Below the pieces are notes generated by a model. That model was not told the origin of the DNA, made no database searches, and was given only the letters and a program-made list of their open reading frames with translations. DNA of 64,000 nucleotides from Actinoplanes solisilvae (GTDB lineage: Bacteria > Actinomycetota > Actinomycetes > Mycobacteriales > Micromonosporaceae): NCBI RefSeq assembly GCF_003999975.1, contig NZ_RJAC01000001.1:62001-126000 (forward strand), given 5' to 3'. This document shows positions 47,580 through 56,581 of this stretch, piece by piece (position 1 is the first letter of the stretch; every line of letters starts with the position of its first letter). A program made the translations under genes and the position numbers.

Positions 47580-48196
47580 TCCTCGCCCTCCCCTTCGTCC
47601 TCGTCGTCATCGTCGTCTTCGTCGCCGAAATCGGCTTCGTCCAGCTTCTTGAACTCGATCTGCACCTTGCCGGGGCCGAGCTCGTCGAAGCGCAGCGCGT
47701 GGGGAACGCCGTCGACGTCGAGCGTGATGCCCTCGTCACCGGCCTCGACGACGCGACCGGTGAGCCCGTTGACCGCGACCAGCCGGCCGCGGTTGCGCCG
47801 CCAGTGGCGGGGCAGGGTCAGCGGACGGTCGACGCCGGGCGACCCGACCTCGAGCTGGTATTCGCCGGCGAGCACCTCGCCGCCGGACTCCTCGGCCTCG
47901 TCGAGCGCGGTCGAGATCTCGCGGGAGACGATCGCCACGTCGTCGAGGCTGATGCCACCGTCGGTGTCGACCATCACCCGCACGACGTGCCGGCGGCCGG
48001 CCCGGGTGATGCTCACGTCCTCGAGGTCGTAGCCCGCCGCCGTGACGACGGGCTCGATCACCGCGCGCACCCGGGCACGGGCGGCGGTCAGGTCGACGCG
48101 CGGGGCGGCGGGGACACGCGGTTCGGCGTCCTCGCGACGTCGGCGCGCTCCGGGGCCCTGACCGGGCCGAGCGCCAGCACGACCACGCTGCGTCAT
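47576..48196 (-). CDS. rimP: Ribosome maturation factor RimP
   Basis: 206 residues. Core RimP elements: [15 protein letters not shown]-like segment ([17 protein letters not shown]), [43 protein letters not shown]. It has an Arg-rich N-terminal extension and a very acidic C-terminal tail ([20 protein letters not shown]). It assists 30S assembly. First gene of the rimP-nusA-ylxR-infB operon, divergent from the lipoprotein gene. Confidence 0.95.
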   Translation of the reverse strand: MTQRGRAGARPGQGPGARRRREDAEPRVPAAPRVDLTAARARVRAVIEPVVTAAGYDLEDVSITRAGRRHVVRVMVDTDGGISLDDVAIVSREISTALDEAEESGGEVLAGEYQLEVGSPGVDRPLTLPRHWRRNRGRLVAVNGLTGRVVEAGDEGITLDVDGVPHALRFDELGPGKVQIEFKKLDEADFGDEDDDDDEDEGEGEE

Positions 48197-48373
48197 CGGG
48201 ACTCGCCCTTTCGTCGATATTCAGACAAACGACTATATGCCGCCGGGCCGGTTAGCCCCGCGGCTGAGACAGAGCGTAACGCGCCCCGTCCGGAGCCGGT
48301 TCGGCGCCGCACCGAATCCGCGCCATCCGCAGGTCATGGCGCGGACCCCATGGTGTTGACTGGCGCGGTGCTG

Positions 48374-48859
48374 ATGAGTGTGACCGGACACAGCCGCCGA
48401 AGGGTGCTCGCGGGCGCGGCCGGGTTGAGCGTCGCCAGCCTCGCGGGCTGCGGGTTCTTCGACGACGATCCCGAGCTGCCCGAGGCGCCCGACGCGCTGC
48501 AGCCCCTGCTCGACGAGGCTTTGGCACTGGCCGCGGCCTACGACCGGGCGGTGGTGACCGAGCCCGGTCTGGCCACCCGGCTCACTCCCCTGGCCGACGA
48601 CCACCGCGCGCACGCCGCCGAGCTGGCCCGGCTGATCGGCGCGACGCTGCCCTCAACCAGCGGATCGTCCGCAGCAAGTGCCGGAGCTGTCTCAGCGAGT
48701 GCCGCAGCCGGTGCGGAGACAGTCGCGACGTTGCGCGCGGCCGAGCAGGCGGCGCAGAAGACGGCGGTCGCGGCGTGCAAGGCGGCGCCGGCCGAGCGCG
48801 CGGCCCTGGTCGGCTCGATCGCCGCGAGCCGGGCCACCCACGCGGAGGCACTGCGATGA
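48374..48859 (+). CDS. Putative Tat-exported lipoprotein
   Basis: 161 residues from ATG at 48374 (another in-frame ATG at 48350). N-terminus MSVTGHSRRRVLAGAAGLSV with a twin-arginine-like RRRVLAG and a lipobox LAGC (Cys about residue 26). The mature part is Ala-rich and helical (ALALAAAYDRAVV; LTPLADDHRAHAAELARLIG), probably a helical bundle resembling ferritin-like proteins. The stop overlaps the DUF4439 gene start (ATGA), so the two are translated together. Confidence 0.72.
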   Translation: MSVTGHSRRRVLAGAAGLSVASLAGCGFFDDDPELPEAPDALQPLLDEALALAAAYDRAVVTEPGLATRLTPLADDHRAHAAELARLIGATLPSTSGSSAASAGAVSASAAAGAETVATLRAAEQAAQKTAVAACKAAPAERAALVGSIAASRATHAEALR

Positions 48860-49281
48860 ACCCGCAGACGGGAGCCGCTCTGGCCGCCGAGGAAGCGGCC
48901 ATCTACGCGTACGGGATCATCGGTGTTCACCTGTCGGGCAAGGGCGACATCGCCGAGGCGCGGGCGGCCGAGCAGGCCCACCGCGGCCGTCGCGACTATC
49001 TCGTCGGGCGCCTCGACACGCTCAAGGCCAGCGCGGCCGCCTCCCCCGCCGGCTACGAGCTGCCCTTCGCGGTGACCGACCGGGAAAGCGCCCTCAAGCT
49101 GGCGATCCAGATCGAGGACGGCGTGGCCCAGGCGTGGCGCCCGGTGCTTCCGGTGACCACCGGCAACGACCGCGGGACGGCTCTGGCCGCGATGACCGAG
49201 GCGGCCGTACGGGCTACGCGCTGGCGCCGTCTGGCCGAGGTGAGCCCGGCAACGCTGCCCTTCCCGGGCCGCGCCGGATGA
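48856..49281 (+). CDS. DUF4439 ferritin-like protein
   Basis: 141 residues from MNPQTGAALAAEEAAIYAYG, overlapping the upstream gene by ATGA. DUF4439 pattern: EEAAIYAYGIIGVHLSGK and RAAEQAHRGRRDYLVGRL, helices of a ferritin-like four-helix bundle, with acidic and His residues in the positions of a metal site (inference). Function not established. The stop abuts the convergent VIT1-type transporter stop with no base between. Confidence 0.85.
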   Translation: MNPQTGAALAAEEAAIYAYGIIGVHLSGKGDIAEARAAEQAHRGRRDYLVGRLDTLKASAAASPAGYELPFAVTDRESALKLAIQIEDGVAQAWRPVLPVTTGNDRGTALAAMTEAAVRATRWRRLAEVSPATLPFPGRAG

Positions 49282-49983
49282 TCAACCACTCAGGCCCACG
49301 CCGATGAGAACACCGATGCCGTACGTCGCCGCGGCCGCCAGCGCCCCGAGGACGAGCTGACGCAGACCGCCCAGCCACCAGGGACGCGCGGTGAACCGGC
49401 CCACCACGGCCCCGGCGATGAACAGGCCGAGCCCGCCCACGCCCAGCGCGAGGGCCAGGCTGTCGAAGCCGAGCAGGATCGTGATCAGCGGGAACAGCGC
49501 GCCGAGCGCGAAGCACACGAACGACGAGCCGGCCGCCGTCCACGGGCTGGGCAGTTCGTCGGGCACCACGCCCAGCTCCTCCTGCGCGTGGATGCGCAGG
49601 GCCTGTTCGGGGTGTCGTTTGAGCACGTCGGAGACCTGCCGGGCCAGGTCTTCGGGCAGCCCGCGATCGACCCAGCGGCGTACCTGCTCCTCGGCCTCAC
49701 CCTCGGGGTTGACGGTCAGCTCGCGCAGCTCCTTGGCCAGCTCGGCGCCGATCTGCTCGTTCTGGGTGCGCACGCTCGTGTATTCACCCAGGCCCATCGA
49801 AATCGCCCCGGCGACCAGCCCGGCCACGCCGGTGAGCATCAGGGTGTGCCGGTCGACCCCGCCGCCGCCCACCCCGGCGATCAGCGCGATGTTGGTGACC
49901 AGGCCGTCCATCGCGCCGAAGGTCGCGGCCCGCAACCACCCGCCGGAGACGTCGGCGTGATGGTGCTCGCGGACCTCGGTCAC
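49282..49983 (-). CDS. VIT1/CCC1-family transporter
   Basis: 233 residues, GTG start overlapping the map stop. Membrane helices at about 20-75 and 145-230, with [20 protein letters not shown] and [20 protein letters not shown], the family core; the intervening cytoplasmic helical segment carries Glu-rich metal-binding residues as in plant VIT1. It should transport iron and/or manganese. A ferritin-like protein gene is convergent. Confidence 0.9.
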   Translation of the reverse strand: MTEVREHHHADVSGGWLRAATFGAMDGLVTNIALIAGVGGGGVDRHTLMLTGVAGLVAGAISMGLGEYTSVRTQNEQIGAELAKELRELTVNPEGEAEEQVRRWVDRGLPEDLARQVSDVLKRHPEQALRIHAQEELGVVPDELPSPWTAAGSSFVCFALGALFPLITILLGFDSLALALGVGGLGLFIAGAVVGRFTARPWWLGGLRQLVLGALAAAATYGIGVLIGVGLSG

Positions 49984-50837
49984 GGCAGGGTCAGGATCTC
50001 ATAGCCGTCGTCGGTGACCACGAGCGTGTGCTCGAACTGGGCGGTCCACCTACGGTCTTTGGTGACCACGGTCCAGCCGTCGCCCCAGATGTCGTACTCG
50101 TAGGTGCCGAGGGTGATCATCGGCTCGATGGTGAAGGTCATGCCCGTCTCCATCACCGTGTCGAGGCGCGGGTTGTCGTAGTGCGGGATATAGAGCCCCG
50201 AGTGGAACGTCTCGCCGATGCCGTGCCCGGTGAAGTCACGCACCACGCCGTAGCCGAAACGGCGCGCGTACGACTCGATGACCCGCCCGACGACGTTGAT
50301 CGACCGGCCCGGCGCGACGGCCTTGATGCCGCGCATCATCGCCTCGTGGGTGCGTTCGACGAGCAGTCGCCCCTCCTCGTCGACCTCGCCGACCAGGAAG
50401 GTCGCGTCGGTGTCGCCGTGCACGCCGTTGAGGTAGGCCGTGACGTCGACGTTGATGATGTCGCCGTCCTCGAGCACGGTCGAGTCGGGGATGCCGTGGC
50501 AGATGACCTCGTTGAGCGACGTGCAGCACGACTTGGGGAAGCCCTTGTAGCCCAGCGTCGACGGGTAGGCCCCGTGGTCGCAGAGGAACTCGTGCACCAC
50601 CCGGTCGATCTCGTCGGTGGTGACACCCGGCTTGCAGTTCTCGCCGGCGAGCTGGGTGGCCTGTGCTGCCAGCCGACCGGCGATCCGCATCTTCTCGATG
50701 GTCTCGGCGGTCTGCACGTGCGATCCGCGCCACTCTTTCGGGCGCTTCTTGCCGACATACTCAGGACGGACGATCTGCGCCGGGACAGCCCGCCAGGGCG
50801 TCTGCTTTCCCGGCACCAGTGGCGCGCGCACGGTCAT
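49980..50837 (-). CDS. map: Methionine aminopeptidase type I
   Basis: 285 residues. Metal ligands and surrounding motifs are intact: [45 protein letters not shown] and [11 protein letters not shown]. An N-terminal extension of about 40 residues ([20 protein letters not shown]) precedes the catalytic core and marks the longer actinobacterial MapA/Ic-like form; a zinc-binding extension is not evident. It removes initiator Met from nascent proteins. Its stop overlaps the VIT1-type gene. Confidence 0.95.
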   Translation of the reverse strand: MTVRAPLVPGKQTPWRAVPAQIVRPEYVGKKRPKEWRGSHVQTAETIEKMRIAGRLAAQATQLAGENCKPGVTTDEIDRVVHEFLCDHGAYPSTLGYKGFPKSCCTSLNEVICHGIPDSTVLEDGDIINVDVTAYLNGVHGDTDATFLVGEVDEEGRLLVERTHEAMMRGIKAVAPGRSINVVGRVIESYARRFGYGVVRDFTGHGIGETFHSGLYIPHYDNPRLDTVMETGMTFTIEPMITLGTYEYDIWGDGWTVVTKDRRWTAQFEHTLVVTDDGYEILTLP

Positions 50838-50946
50838 GGGGCAAGCCTATAACCGCGCGTACGGGCCGGGACTGTGGCGGCGGACGCAGGCGTGAGCCGC
50901 GTCGGCGGTTCTTGCCGCCCTCCGGCCCCTATGAAATCGTGTCAGC

Positions 50947-51258
50947 GTGGATCAAGAGCGGGCGGACCAGAACTTCACGGCCACGGTGGCCGTGGATCAG
51001 GACCGTGTCGTCGTGACGGTCACCGGCGAGGTCGACATGTCCACGGCCGACGCCATGGTCCAGGCCGGCACCAAGGACATCGCCCGATCAGCCACCCTCG
51101 ACCTGCGAGCGGTCACCTTCTTCGACTCGGCCGCGATCCACGCGCTGCTCCAGCTGGCCGAGCACTACGGCGCCCATCTGACCGTGCTCCCCTCGTCCCA
51201 GGTGCGCCGCGTGCTCGAGATATCGGGCCTGTCGACGCAGCCCTGGCTCAGCGACTGA
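50947..51258 (+). CDS. STAS-domain anti-sigma factor antagonist
   Basis: 103 residues, GTG start. STAS fold: VVVTVTGEVDMSTADAMVQA and LDLRAVTFFDSAAIHALLQL with the phosphorylatable Ser at residue 61 (DSAAI). Its final 11 bases overlap the 3' end of the convergent hybrid kinase gene, whose C-terminal RsbW-type domain is its probable cognate kinase and whose SpoIIE domain is its probable phosphatase. No sigma factor gene is adjacent. Confidence 0.92.
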   Translation: MDQERADQNFTATVAVDQDRVVVTVTGEVDMSTADAMVQAGTKDIARSATLDLRAVTFFDSAAIHALLQLAEHYGAHLTVLPSSQVRRVLEISGLSTQPWLSD

Positions 51259-54200
51259 GCGGACGCCTCAACGTCACCGCGGTCCCCGATTCGGAACGCT
51301 CCACGGCCAGGTCGGTGAGCGCGCCGATCAACGCCAGCCCGCGACCCCGGAACCCGCCGGAGGTGCTGGGACGCCAGGTGCCGGTGTCGCGCACCGTGAC
51401 CACGACCGCGTCGTCGGCCAGCGCCGCCTCGACGGTCACCGTCTCCTCGGCCGGCTCGACCGGATGCTCGATGGCGTTCGCCGCCGCCTCCGAGACGGCC
51501 ACGATCACGTCGAAGATGTCGGCCTCGGGCACCTCGTGGCCGCTCAGGAACTCCTCGAGCCGGCGTCGCAGCACGCTGAGCCCGGTCGGCTCGGCCGGCA
51601 ACCGCAGCACGAACTGCAGCGGCTCGGTCGCCTCCAGGGCCAGCAGGGCGATGTCGTCGCGCCGCGAGCGCTTGGCCGCCTTGGCCAGCAGGGTGTCGAG
51701 CAGGTCCTCCACGTGCTCGGCCGGCTGCGCGGCGTCGACGGTCAGCTCGGCCAGCCCGGCGTCGATGCCGGCCTCCCGGTCCTCGACCAGGCCGTCGGTG
51801 TAGAGCAGCAGCCGCGAGTTCGCGGGCAGGTCGGCCTCGAGCGTCGGATAGCCGACGTCGCCGAGCGCGCCGATCGGCGGCCCGAGCGCGGAGGTGTAAA
51901 GGAACGAGCCGACCTCGCCCGGCGCCACCAGCACCGGCGGCGGGTGACCGGCCGACGAGAAGTGCACCCGGCGCCGCCGCGGGTCGAAGCGCACGCACAC
52001 GACCGTCGCGAACTGCCGCTGACCCAGGTTGTCGACCAGCCGGTTGAGCCGGGTCAGCGCCTCGCCGCAGTCGAAGCCCTCCAGGATGTACGCCCGCAGC
52101 GCGTTGCGGAGCTGGCCCATGCCGGCCGCCGCCTGTACGCCCTTGCCGACCACGTCCCCGATGACCAGGAAGAGCTGGTCGTCGGGGGCGGCGATGACGT
52201 CGTACCAGTCGCCGCCGACCTCGGCCTCGCTGCTGCCCGGCAGGTAGCGGCTGGCCACGATGGCCCCCGGCACCCGGGGCAGCGACCGCGGCAGCAGGCT
52301 GTGCTGCAACGTGGTCGCGATGCGGTGCTCGGCCTCGTAGAGGCGGGCGTTCTCGAGCCGCAGGCCGATGAGCCGGGCGAGCTGGGCCAGCAGCGCCGGT
52401 TCGAGGGTGCTCTGCGGCGACGACCAGACCCGAAGCTCGCCGACGGTCGCGCCGGACGTGTCGGGCAGCGGCAGCACCACGTCGGGCCGGATCCGCGGGT
52501 CGGCACCCCCGTCGACCTCGGCCCGGGCGCCGGGCACGGTGATCACCACCCGGCCGGCCGCGGCCATGTCGCGCACGTGCTGGGCGGCGACGTCGAGCAC
52601 CTCGGAGGTGGTGCGCACGGTGTTCACCGCGGCGGCCGTGTCGACCAGCCCGCGCAGCCGGCTGATGATCTGGCGGCGGGCCTGACCGAGGTCGAGGTTG
52701 GCGCGCACCCGCGCGGTCAGGTCGCGGGCCGAGAACGGTTTGACCAGGTAGTCGTCGGCGCCCGCGGCGAGCCCCTCGCTGGACGCCTCCTCACCGGCGC
52801 GGGCCGACAGCACGACGATCGGGATCTCGCGGGTGCGCTCGTCGGCGCGCAGCGCGGCGATCAGCCCGAAGCCGTCCAGCCGGGGCATCATCACGTCGGT
52901 CAGCACCAGGTCGAACTCCTGTCGCCCGGCCAGCTCGAGCGCCGCCCGGCCGTCCACCGCCGTGGTGACGTCCCACAGCGGCCGCAGCAGCCGCCTGAGG
53001 TGGTCGCGCAGGTCAGCGTTGTCGTCGACGACCAGGATCCGGCCGCGCGGGCGGTCCGCCCCCGTCGGCTCCGGCACGGGCAGCGGCGTCTCGTCGCCGG
53101 TCCACCAGTGCTCGGCCTCCTCGACGTACGGCCGGGCGTCGATCTCACCGACGACATTGCCCCCACTGGCGGTGATCCGGTCAGCCGGCAGGTGAGCCGT
53201 GCCGAACGGGATCGTGACCGTGAAGACGCTGCCCTGGCCGGGCTCGCTCTCGACGCCGGCCGACCCTCCGTGCAGTTCGGCCAGCTCACGCACCAGAGCC
53301 AGGCCGATGCCGGTGCCCTCGTGGCTGCGCGACCAGACCCCGGTGACCCGGTGGAAGCGGTCGAACAGCAGCGGGAGCTGGTCGGCCGGGATGCCGACCC
53401 CGGTGTCGCGCACGGTCAGCTCGGCGCCCCGGTCGGTGGGCCGCACCCGTACCTTGATGCGCCCGTTCGGGGTGTACTTCACCGCGTTCGAGAGCAGGTT
53501 GAGAACGATCTTCTCCCACATCTCGCGGTCGACGAGCACGGGCGCGGGCAGCGGCGACGAGTCGACCAGCAGCTCGAGCCCGGCCCGCTCGGCGGCCGAC
53601 CGGAACGTGCTGGCCAGCCGGGCCGTGTAGTCGGCCAAATCGGTGGGCTGGTAGGCGGCGCGAAGCCGGCCCGACTCGAGCCGCGAGAAGTCGAGAACCG
53701 TGTTGACCAGCTTGAGCAGGCGCAGGCCGTTACGCCGCATCGGCAGCAGCCGCTCCCGTTCGCCGTCGGGCAGCTCCGGGTCGTCCAGCAGGTCTTCGAG
53801 CGGACCCAGAATCAACGTCAGCGGCGTACGGAACTCGTGGCTGACGTTCGAGAAGAAGTTGGTCTTGGCCCGGTCCAGGGCGGCCAGCTCGACGGCGCGG
53901 GCACGCTCCTGCTCGTACGCTCTCAGGTTGCCCACGGCCCGCGAGATCTGCGCGGCCGCCAGCTCAAGGAAGTCGCGATAGCCTCCGCCGGGCGCCAGAT
54001 AGCGGCTCAGGCCCACCACGAGCGCGCCGACCCGCGCGGTTCCCACGGTGACCGGCAGCACGACCGCCTGATCGGCCACCCCCGGCGCCTCGGCGATGAT
54101 CGTGGGGAAGCTCGCCGACGCGGCCTGCCCCATCCGGATCACCTGCCGTACCAGCGGGTGCACCGCCTCGGGTGTGCTCCCGTCGTCGGCCTCGTCGAGA

Positions 54201-54826
54201 ACCAGGCGGGCGTACGGCACGTCGGCCGCGTTCTCGGCGAAGACGGCGGACACCTCGGCCGCCAGCGCGGCCTGATCGGGCGAGTCGGCCAGCCGGGATC
54301 CGAGCGCGCTGAGCGTGCGCACCCGGCGCTCGCCGAGAACCCGGCCGGTCGTGTCCGAGACGATGCAAAAAATGCCGTCGACCGTGCCCGCCTCGGTGCG
54401 GATCGGGTCGTACGAGATGTCGAAGTAGGTCTCCTCGAGGAAACCGTGCCGTTCGAGCATGAACGGGTGGTCGGTCGCCCAGAACGCCTCGCCGTCGGAC
54501 CGCACCCCGTCAAACAGGATCTTGAGGACCGACCAGGCCTCGGCCCACAGCTCGCTGCCCGGCCGGCCCAGGAAGTGCGGGTGCTTGCCGCCCATCGCTG
54601 GGATGTAGGCGTCGTTGTAAAACGAGCAGTACTGCGGGCCCCAGAAAATAATGATCTGGGCGCGGGAGGCGAGCATGGTCGTCACCGCGGTGCAGAGCTC
54701 GGGCGGCCAGCCGGCGGGCGGACCCAGCGGGCTGGCCGACCAGTCGAACTCGATCATGCGGCGGCCCATCTCGCCGCCCCGCTCGAACGCCGCGCGGAGC
54801 CGGCTCGGAAGGGCGCTCGCGCTCAT
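51248..54826 (-). CDS. Hybrid histidine kinase with SpoIIE phosphatase and RsbW-type domain
   Basis: 1192 residues from ATG 54826, preceded by GGGGAGGG. Domain order: PAS (about 30-165), GAF (about 170-300), HisKA with His330 (FFSNVSHEFRTPL), HATPase (VLNLLSNAVKYTPNG, GTGIGLALV), receiver with Asp644 (LVLTDVMMPRLDG) and Lys696 (LVKPF), GAF (about 730-830), SpoIIE/PP2C (GGDWYDVIAA at 871-880; DVVGKGVQAA), and RsbW-like HATPase (VSEAAANAIEH at 1111-1121, GRGLALIGAL). All catalytic residues appear intact. It joins two-component phosphorylation to partner switching with the adjacent STAS protein. Location probably cytoplasmic: no membrane helix is obvious. Confidence 0.93.
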   Translation of the reverse strand: MSASALPSRLRAAFERGGEMGRRMIEFDWSASPLGPPAGWPPELCTAVTTMLASRAQIIIFWGPQYCSFYNDAYIPAMGGKHPHFLGRPGSELWAEAWSVLKILFDGVRSDGEAFWATDHPFMLERHGFLEETYFDISYDPIRTEAGTVDGIFCIVSDTTGRVLGERRVRTLSALGSRLADSPDQAALAAEVSAVFAENAADVPYARLVLDEADDGSTPEAVHPLVRQVIRMGQAASASFPTIIAEAPGVADQAVVLPVTVGTARVGALVVGLSRYLAPGGGYRDFLELAAAQISRAVGNLRAYEQERARAVELAALDRAKTNFFSNVSHEFRTPLTLILGPLEDLLDDPELPDGERERLLPMRRNGLRLLKLVNTVLDFSRLESGRLRAAYQPTDLADYTARLASTFRSAAERAGLELLVDSSPLPAPVLVDREMWEKIVLNLLSNAVKYTPNGRIKVRVRPTDRGAELTVRDTGVGIPADQLPLLFDRFHRVTGVWSRSHEGTGIGLALVRELAELHGGSAGVESEPGQGSVFTVTIPFGTAHLPADRITASGGNVVGEIDARPYVEEAEHWWTGDETPLPVPEPTGADRPRGRILVVDDNADLRDHLRRLLRPLWDVTTAVDGRAALELAGRQEFDLVLTDVMMPRLDGFGLIAALRADERTREIPIVVLSARAGEEASSEGLAAGADDYLVKPFSARDLTARVRANLDLGQARRQIISRLRGLVDTAAAVNTVRTTSEVLDVAAQHVRDMAAAGRVVITVPGARAEVDGGADPRIRPDVVLPLPDTSGATVGELRVWSSPQSTLEPALLAQLARLIGLRLENARLYEAEHRIATTLQHSLLPRSLPRVPGAIVASRYLPGSSEAEVGGDWYDVIAAPDDQLFLVIGDVVGKGVQAAAGMGQLRNALRAYILEGFDCGEALTRLNRLVDNLGQRQFATVVCVRFDPRRRRVHFSSAGHPPPVLVAPGEVGSFLYTSALGPPIGALGDVGYPTLEADLPANSRLLLYTDGLVEDREAGIDAGLAELTVDAAQPAEHVEDLLDTLLAKAAKRSRRDDIALLALEATEPLQFVLRLPAEPTGLSVLRRRLEEFLSGHEVPEADIFDVIVAVSEAAANAIEHPVEPAEETVTVEAALADDAVVVTVRDTGTWRPSTSGGFRGRGLALIGALTDLAVERSESGTAVTLRRPLSR

Positions 54827-54899
54827 CGGCCCTCCCCAACTCGACCACCGTACGGTTGAGCACGGTAACACCGGATAGGGCGCGGGGCTCGCCGAGCGA

Positions 54900-55649
54900 C
54901 TAAGCCGCGAACGCCTGCGGCTTGAGCCCCGAGCGCTTGGCCGCCGCCTCGACCAGCGCGGCGAAGAAGCGCAGATCAGCGGTGCGCTCCGGGTGCCACT
55001 GCACCCCCACGGCGTACGCATGAGCCGGGTCTTCGATGATCTCGATGACCCGGTCGTCGGGGCACCAGCCGGTCGCCGTGAACGAGCCCGGGTCGTCGAC
55101 CGCCTGGTGGTGGAACGAATTCACGGTGGAGTGCGCGCCGATCAGCCGGTGCGCGATCGAACCCGGCTCGGTGATCACGTCGTGCCGCCCGTAGGCGGAG
55201 GCGTCGGCGGCCAGCGGGTCGGTGCCCGAGGCAGCCCGGTGCCGGTCGTGACCGATGATGTCGGGCAGGTGCTGGTGCAGCGTGCCGCCGCCGACGACGG
55301 CCATCACCTGCAGGCCGCGGCAGACGCCCAGCAGCGGCAGGTCGGCCTCGAGCGCGGCCCGCATCAGCATGATCTCGGACTCGTCGCGCTCCTTGTCGAC
55401 CTCGGTCGCCGGGTGCCGCTCGGCCCCCCAGTACGCCGGGTCGATGTCACCGCCACCGCTGAAGACGATCCCGTCGAGCGAGTCGATCACGTCGGTGCCA
55501 GGGTCGTCCGGGGTGATCAGCACGGCCCGGCCACCCACAGCGTGCACGGCTCGCACATACGTCATGGGGAGCATGCCCGCCACGAGGTCGTTGCTGCCGT
55601 ACTGCACCTGCTGGGCGTACGCGGTCATGCCGATCAGGGGCCTGCGCAT
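54900..55649 (-). CDS. Class-I glutamine amidotransferase-like hydrolase (PuuD type, copy 1)
   Basis: 249 residues. Nucleophile Cys in LGVCRGLQVMAVVGGGTLHQ, catalytic His in VGVQWHPERT and N-terminal SGGGDIDPAYWG. The PuuD family hydrolyses gamma-glutamyl-gamma-aminobutyrate to glutamate and GABA; here the exact gamma-glutamyl amide is inferred from context. It is the paralogue of the gene at 55680-56363; the two are 30 bases apart and about one-half identical by eye. Last gene of the Puu-like cluster. Confidence 0.88.
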   Translation of the reverse strand: MRRPLIGMTAYAQQVQYGSNDLVAGMLPMTYVRAVHAVGGRAVLITPDDPGTDVIDSLDGIVFSGGGDIDPAYWGAERHPATEVDKERDESEIMLMRAALEADLPLLGVCRGLQVMAVVGGGTLHQHLPDIIGHDRHRAASGTDPLAADASAYGRHDVITEPGSIAHRLIGAHSTVNSFHHQAVDDPGSFTATGWCPDDRVIEIIEDPAHAYAVGVQWHPERTADLRFFAALVEAAAKRSGLKPQAFAA

Positions 55650-55679
55650 TCGGTGCTTTCCTCCTCTTTGGTTCTTCCT

Positions 55680-56363
55680 CTATCGTGCCGCCGCGACCAG
55701 CGCTCCGAAGAGCCGCTCGTCGCGGATGACCTCGGGGTGCCACTGCACACCCAGGGCGAACCGACGGCTGGCATCCTCGACCGCCTCGGCGAGACCGTCC
55801 TCGGCGCGTCCGGTGACTGTGAGTTTTCCGGCATCGGCGACACCCTGGTGGTGGAAGCACCGGATGGCGAGATCGTCACCCATCAGGGCCGCGATGCGAC
55901 TACCGGGGACGAACGACGCGTCGTGCTCGCCGTAGACGGCGGGCGCGGGGCGGTGCTTCTCGTGGCCCAGCACGTCGGGCAGGTGCTGGTGCAGGGAGCC
56001 ACCGGAGGCGACGACCATGAGCTGCATGCCGCGGCAGACGCCGAGAACGGGGACGTCGAGGTCCAACGCCCGGCGGACGAGCAGCATTTCCGCCCGGTCG
56101 CGGCCGGGTCGCGTCACGGTCAGCGGTTCGGGGTCGGCGCCGTAGAGCTCGGGGCTGACGTCAGGGCCGCCGGCCAGCACCAATCCGTCGAGCACGGTCA
56201 GGATGTCGGTGTCCTCGTGCGGCGGGATCAGCACCGGGCGACCACCCGCCTGGGTGACGGCCTCGGTGTAGTCGTGCGGCACGAAGGTGGTGGGAAGGTC
56301 GCGCCAGACGCCCCAGGTGGCCTGATCCACATAGGTTGTGATGCCGATGATCGGACGTCGCAT
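55680..56363 (-). CDS. Class-I glutamine amidotransferase-like hydrolase (PuuD type, copy 2)
   Basis: 227 residues. Nucleophile Cys in LGVCRGMQLMVVASGGSLHQ, His-Pro-Glu in GVQWHPEVIRD, and LAGGPDVSPELYGADPEP. It is shorter than its neighbour but keeps the whole active site. Two tandem PuuD-like enzymes suggest two gamma-glutamyl substrates, or duplication followed by divergence. About 218 bases with a hairpin separate it from the upstream SDR gene. Confidence 0.88.
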   Translation of the reverse strand: MRRPIIGITTYVDQATWGVWRDLPTTFVPHDYTEAVTQAGGRPVLIPPHEDTDILTVLDGLVLAGGPDVSPELYGADPEPLTVTRPGRDRAEMLLVRRALDLDVPVLGVCRGMQLMVVASGGSLHQHLPDVLGHEKHRPAPAVYGEHDASFVPGSRIAALMGDDLAIRCFHHQGVADAGKLTVTGRAEDGLAEAVEDASRRFALGVQWHPEVIRDERLFGALVAAAR

Positions 56364-56411
56364 CGCCTTACCGTAACCAGATCTTGTTTCGGTTCAACCA
56401 CCCGATTAGGT

Positions 56412-56445
56412 GCGCCGCGCCGTCACGAGGGTGACAGCGCGGCGC
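56412..56445 (-). terminator. Hairpin between SDR and PuuD-like genes
   Basis: GCGCCGCGC (56412-56420) pairs with GCGCGGCGC (56437-56445), and inner GTCAC (56422-56426) with GTGAC (56431-56435), loop GAGG. It lies about 137 bases downstream of the SDR stop and 48 bases upstream of PuuD copy 2, so it may end or attenuate the operon. Confidence 0.6.
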
Positions 56446-56581
56446 CCTGGGCCCGTCTGTCCCACCTACACAGGGATCGACCTGCGCCGGCGGGGATTCG
56501 ACCCCTGCACCCTCCGAGGAAGGTGTTCATAGGGGCTGCCCGGCGTAACAGGAACCTAAACGTTCACGTGGCGAACGTACG

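Noticed and set aside
51464-54859. 1131-codon plus-strand open frame opposite the hybrid kinase
   Set aside because: Antisense shadow; composition is His/Arg/Gly-rich with no motifs.
56492-56505. T-arm-like sequence GGGGATTCGACCCC, suggesting a tRNA
   Set aside because: The loop has six bases instead of seven, and no acceptor stem, D-arm or anticodon arm could be folded around it on either strand. At most a tRNA remnant.
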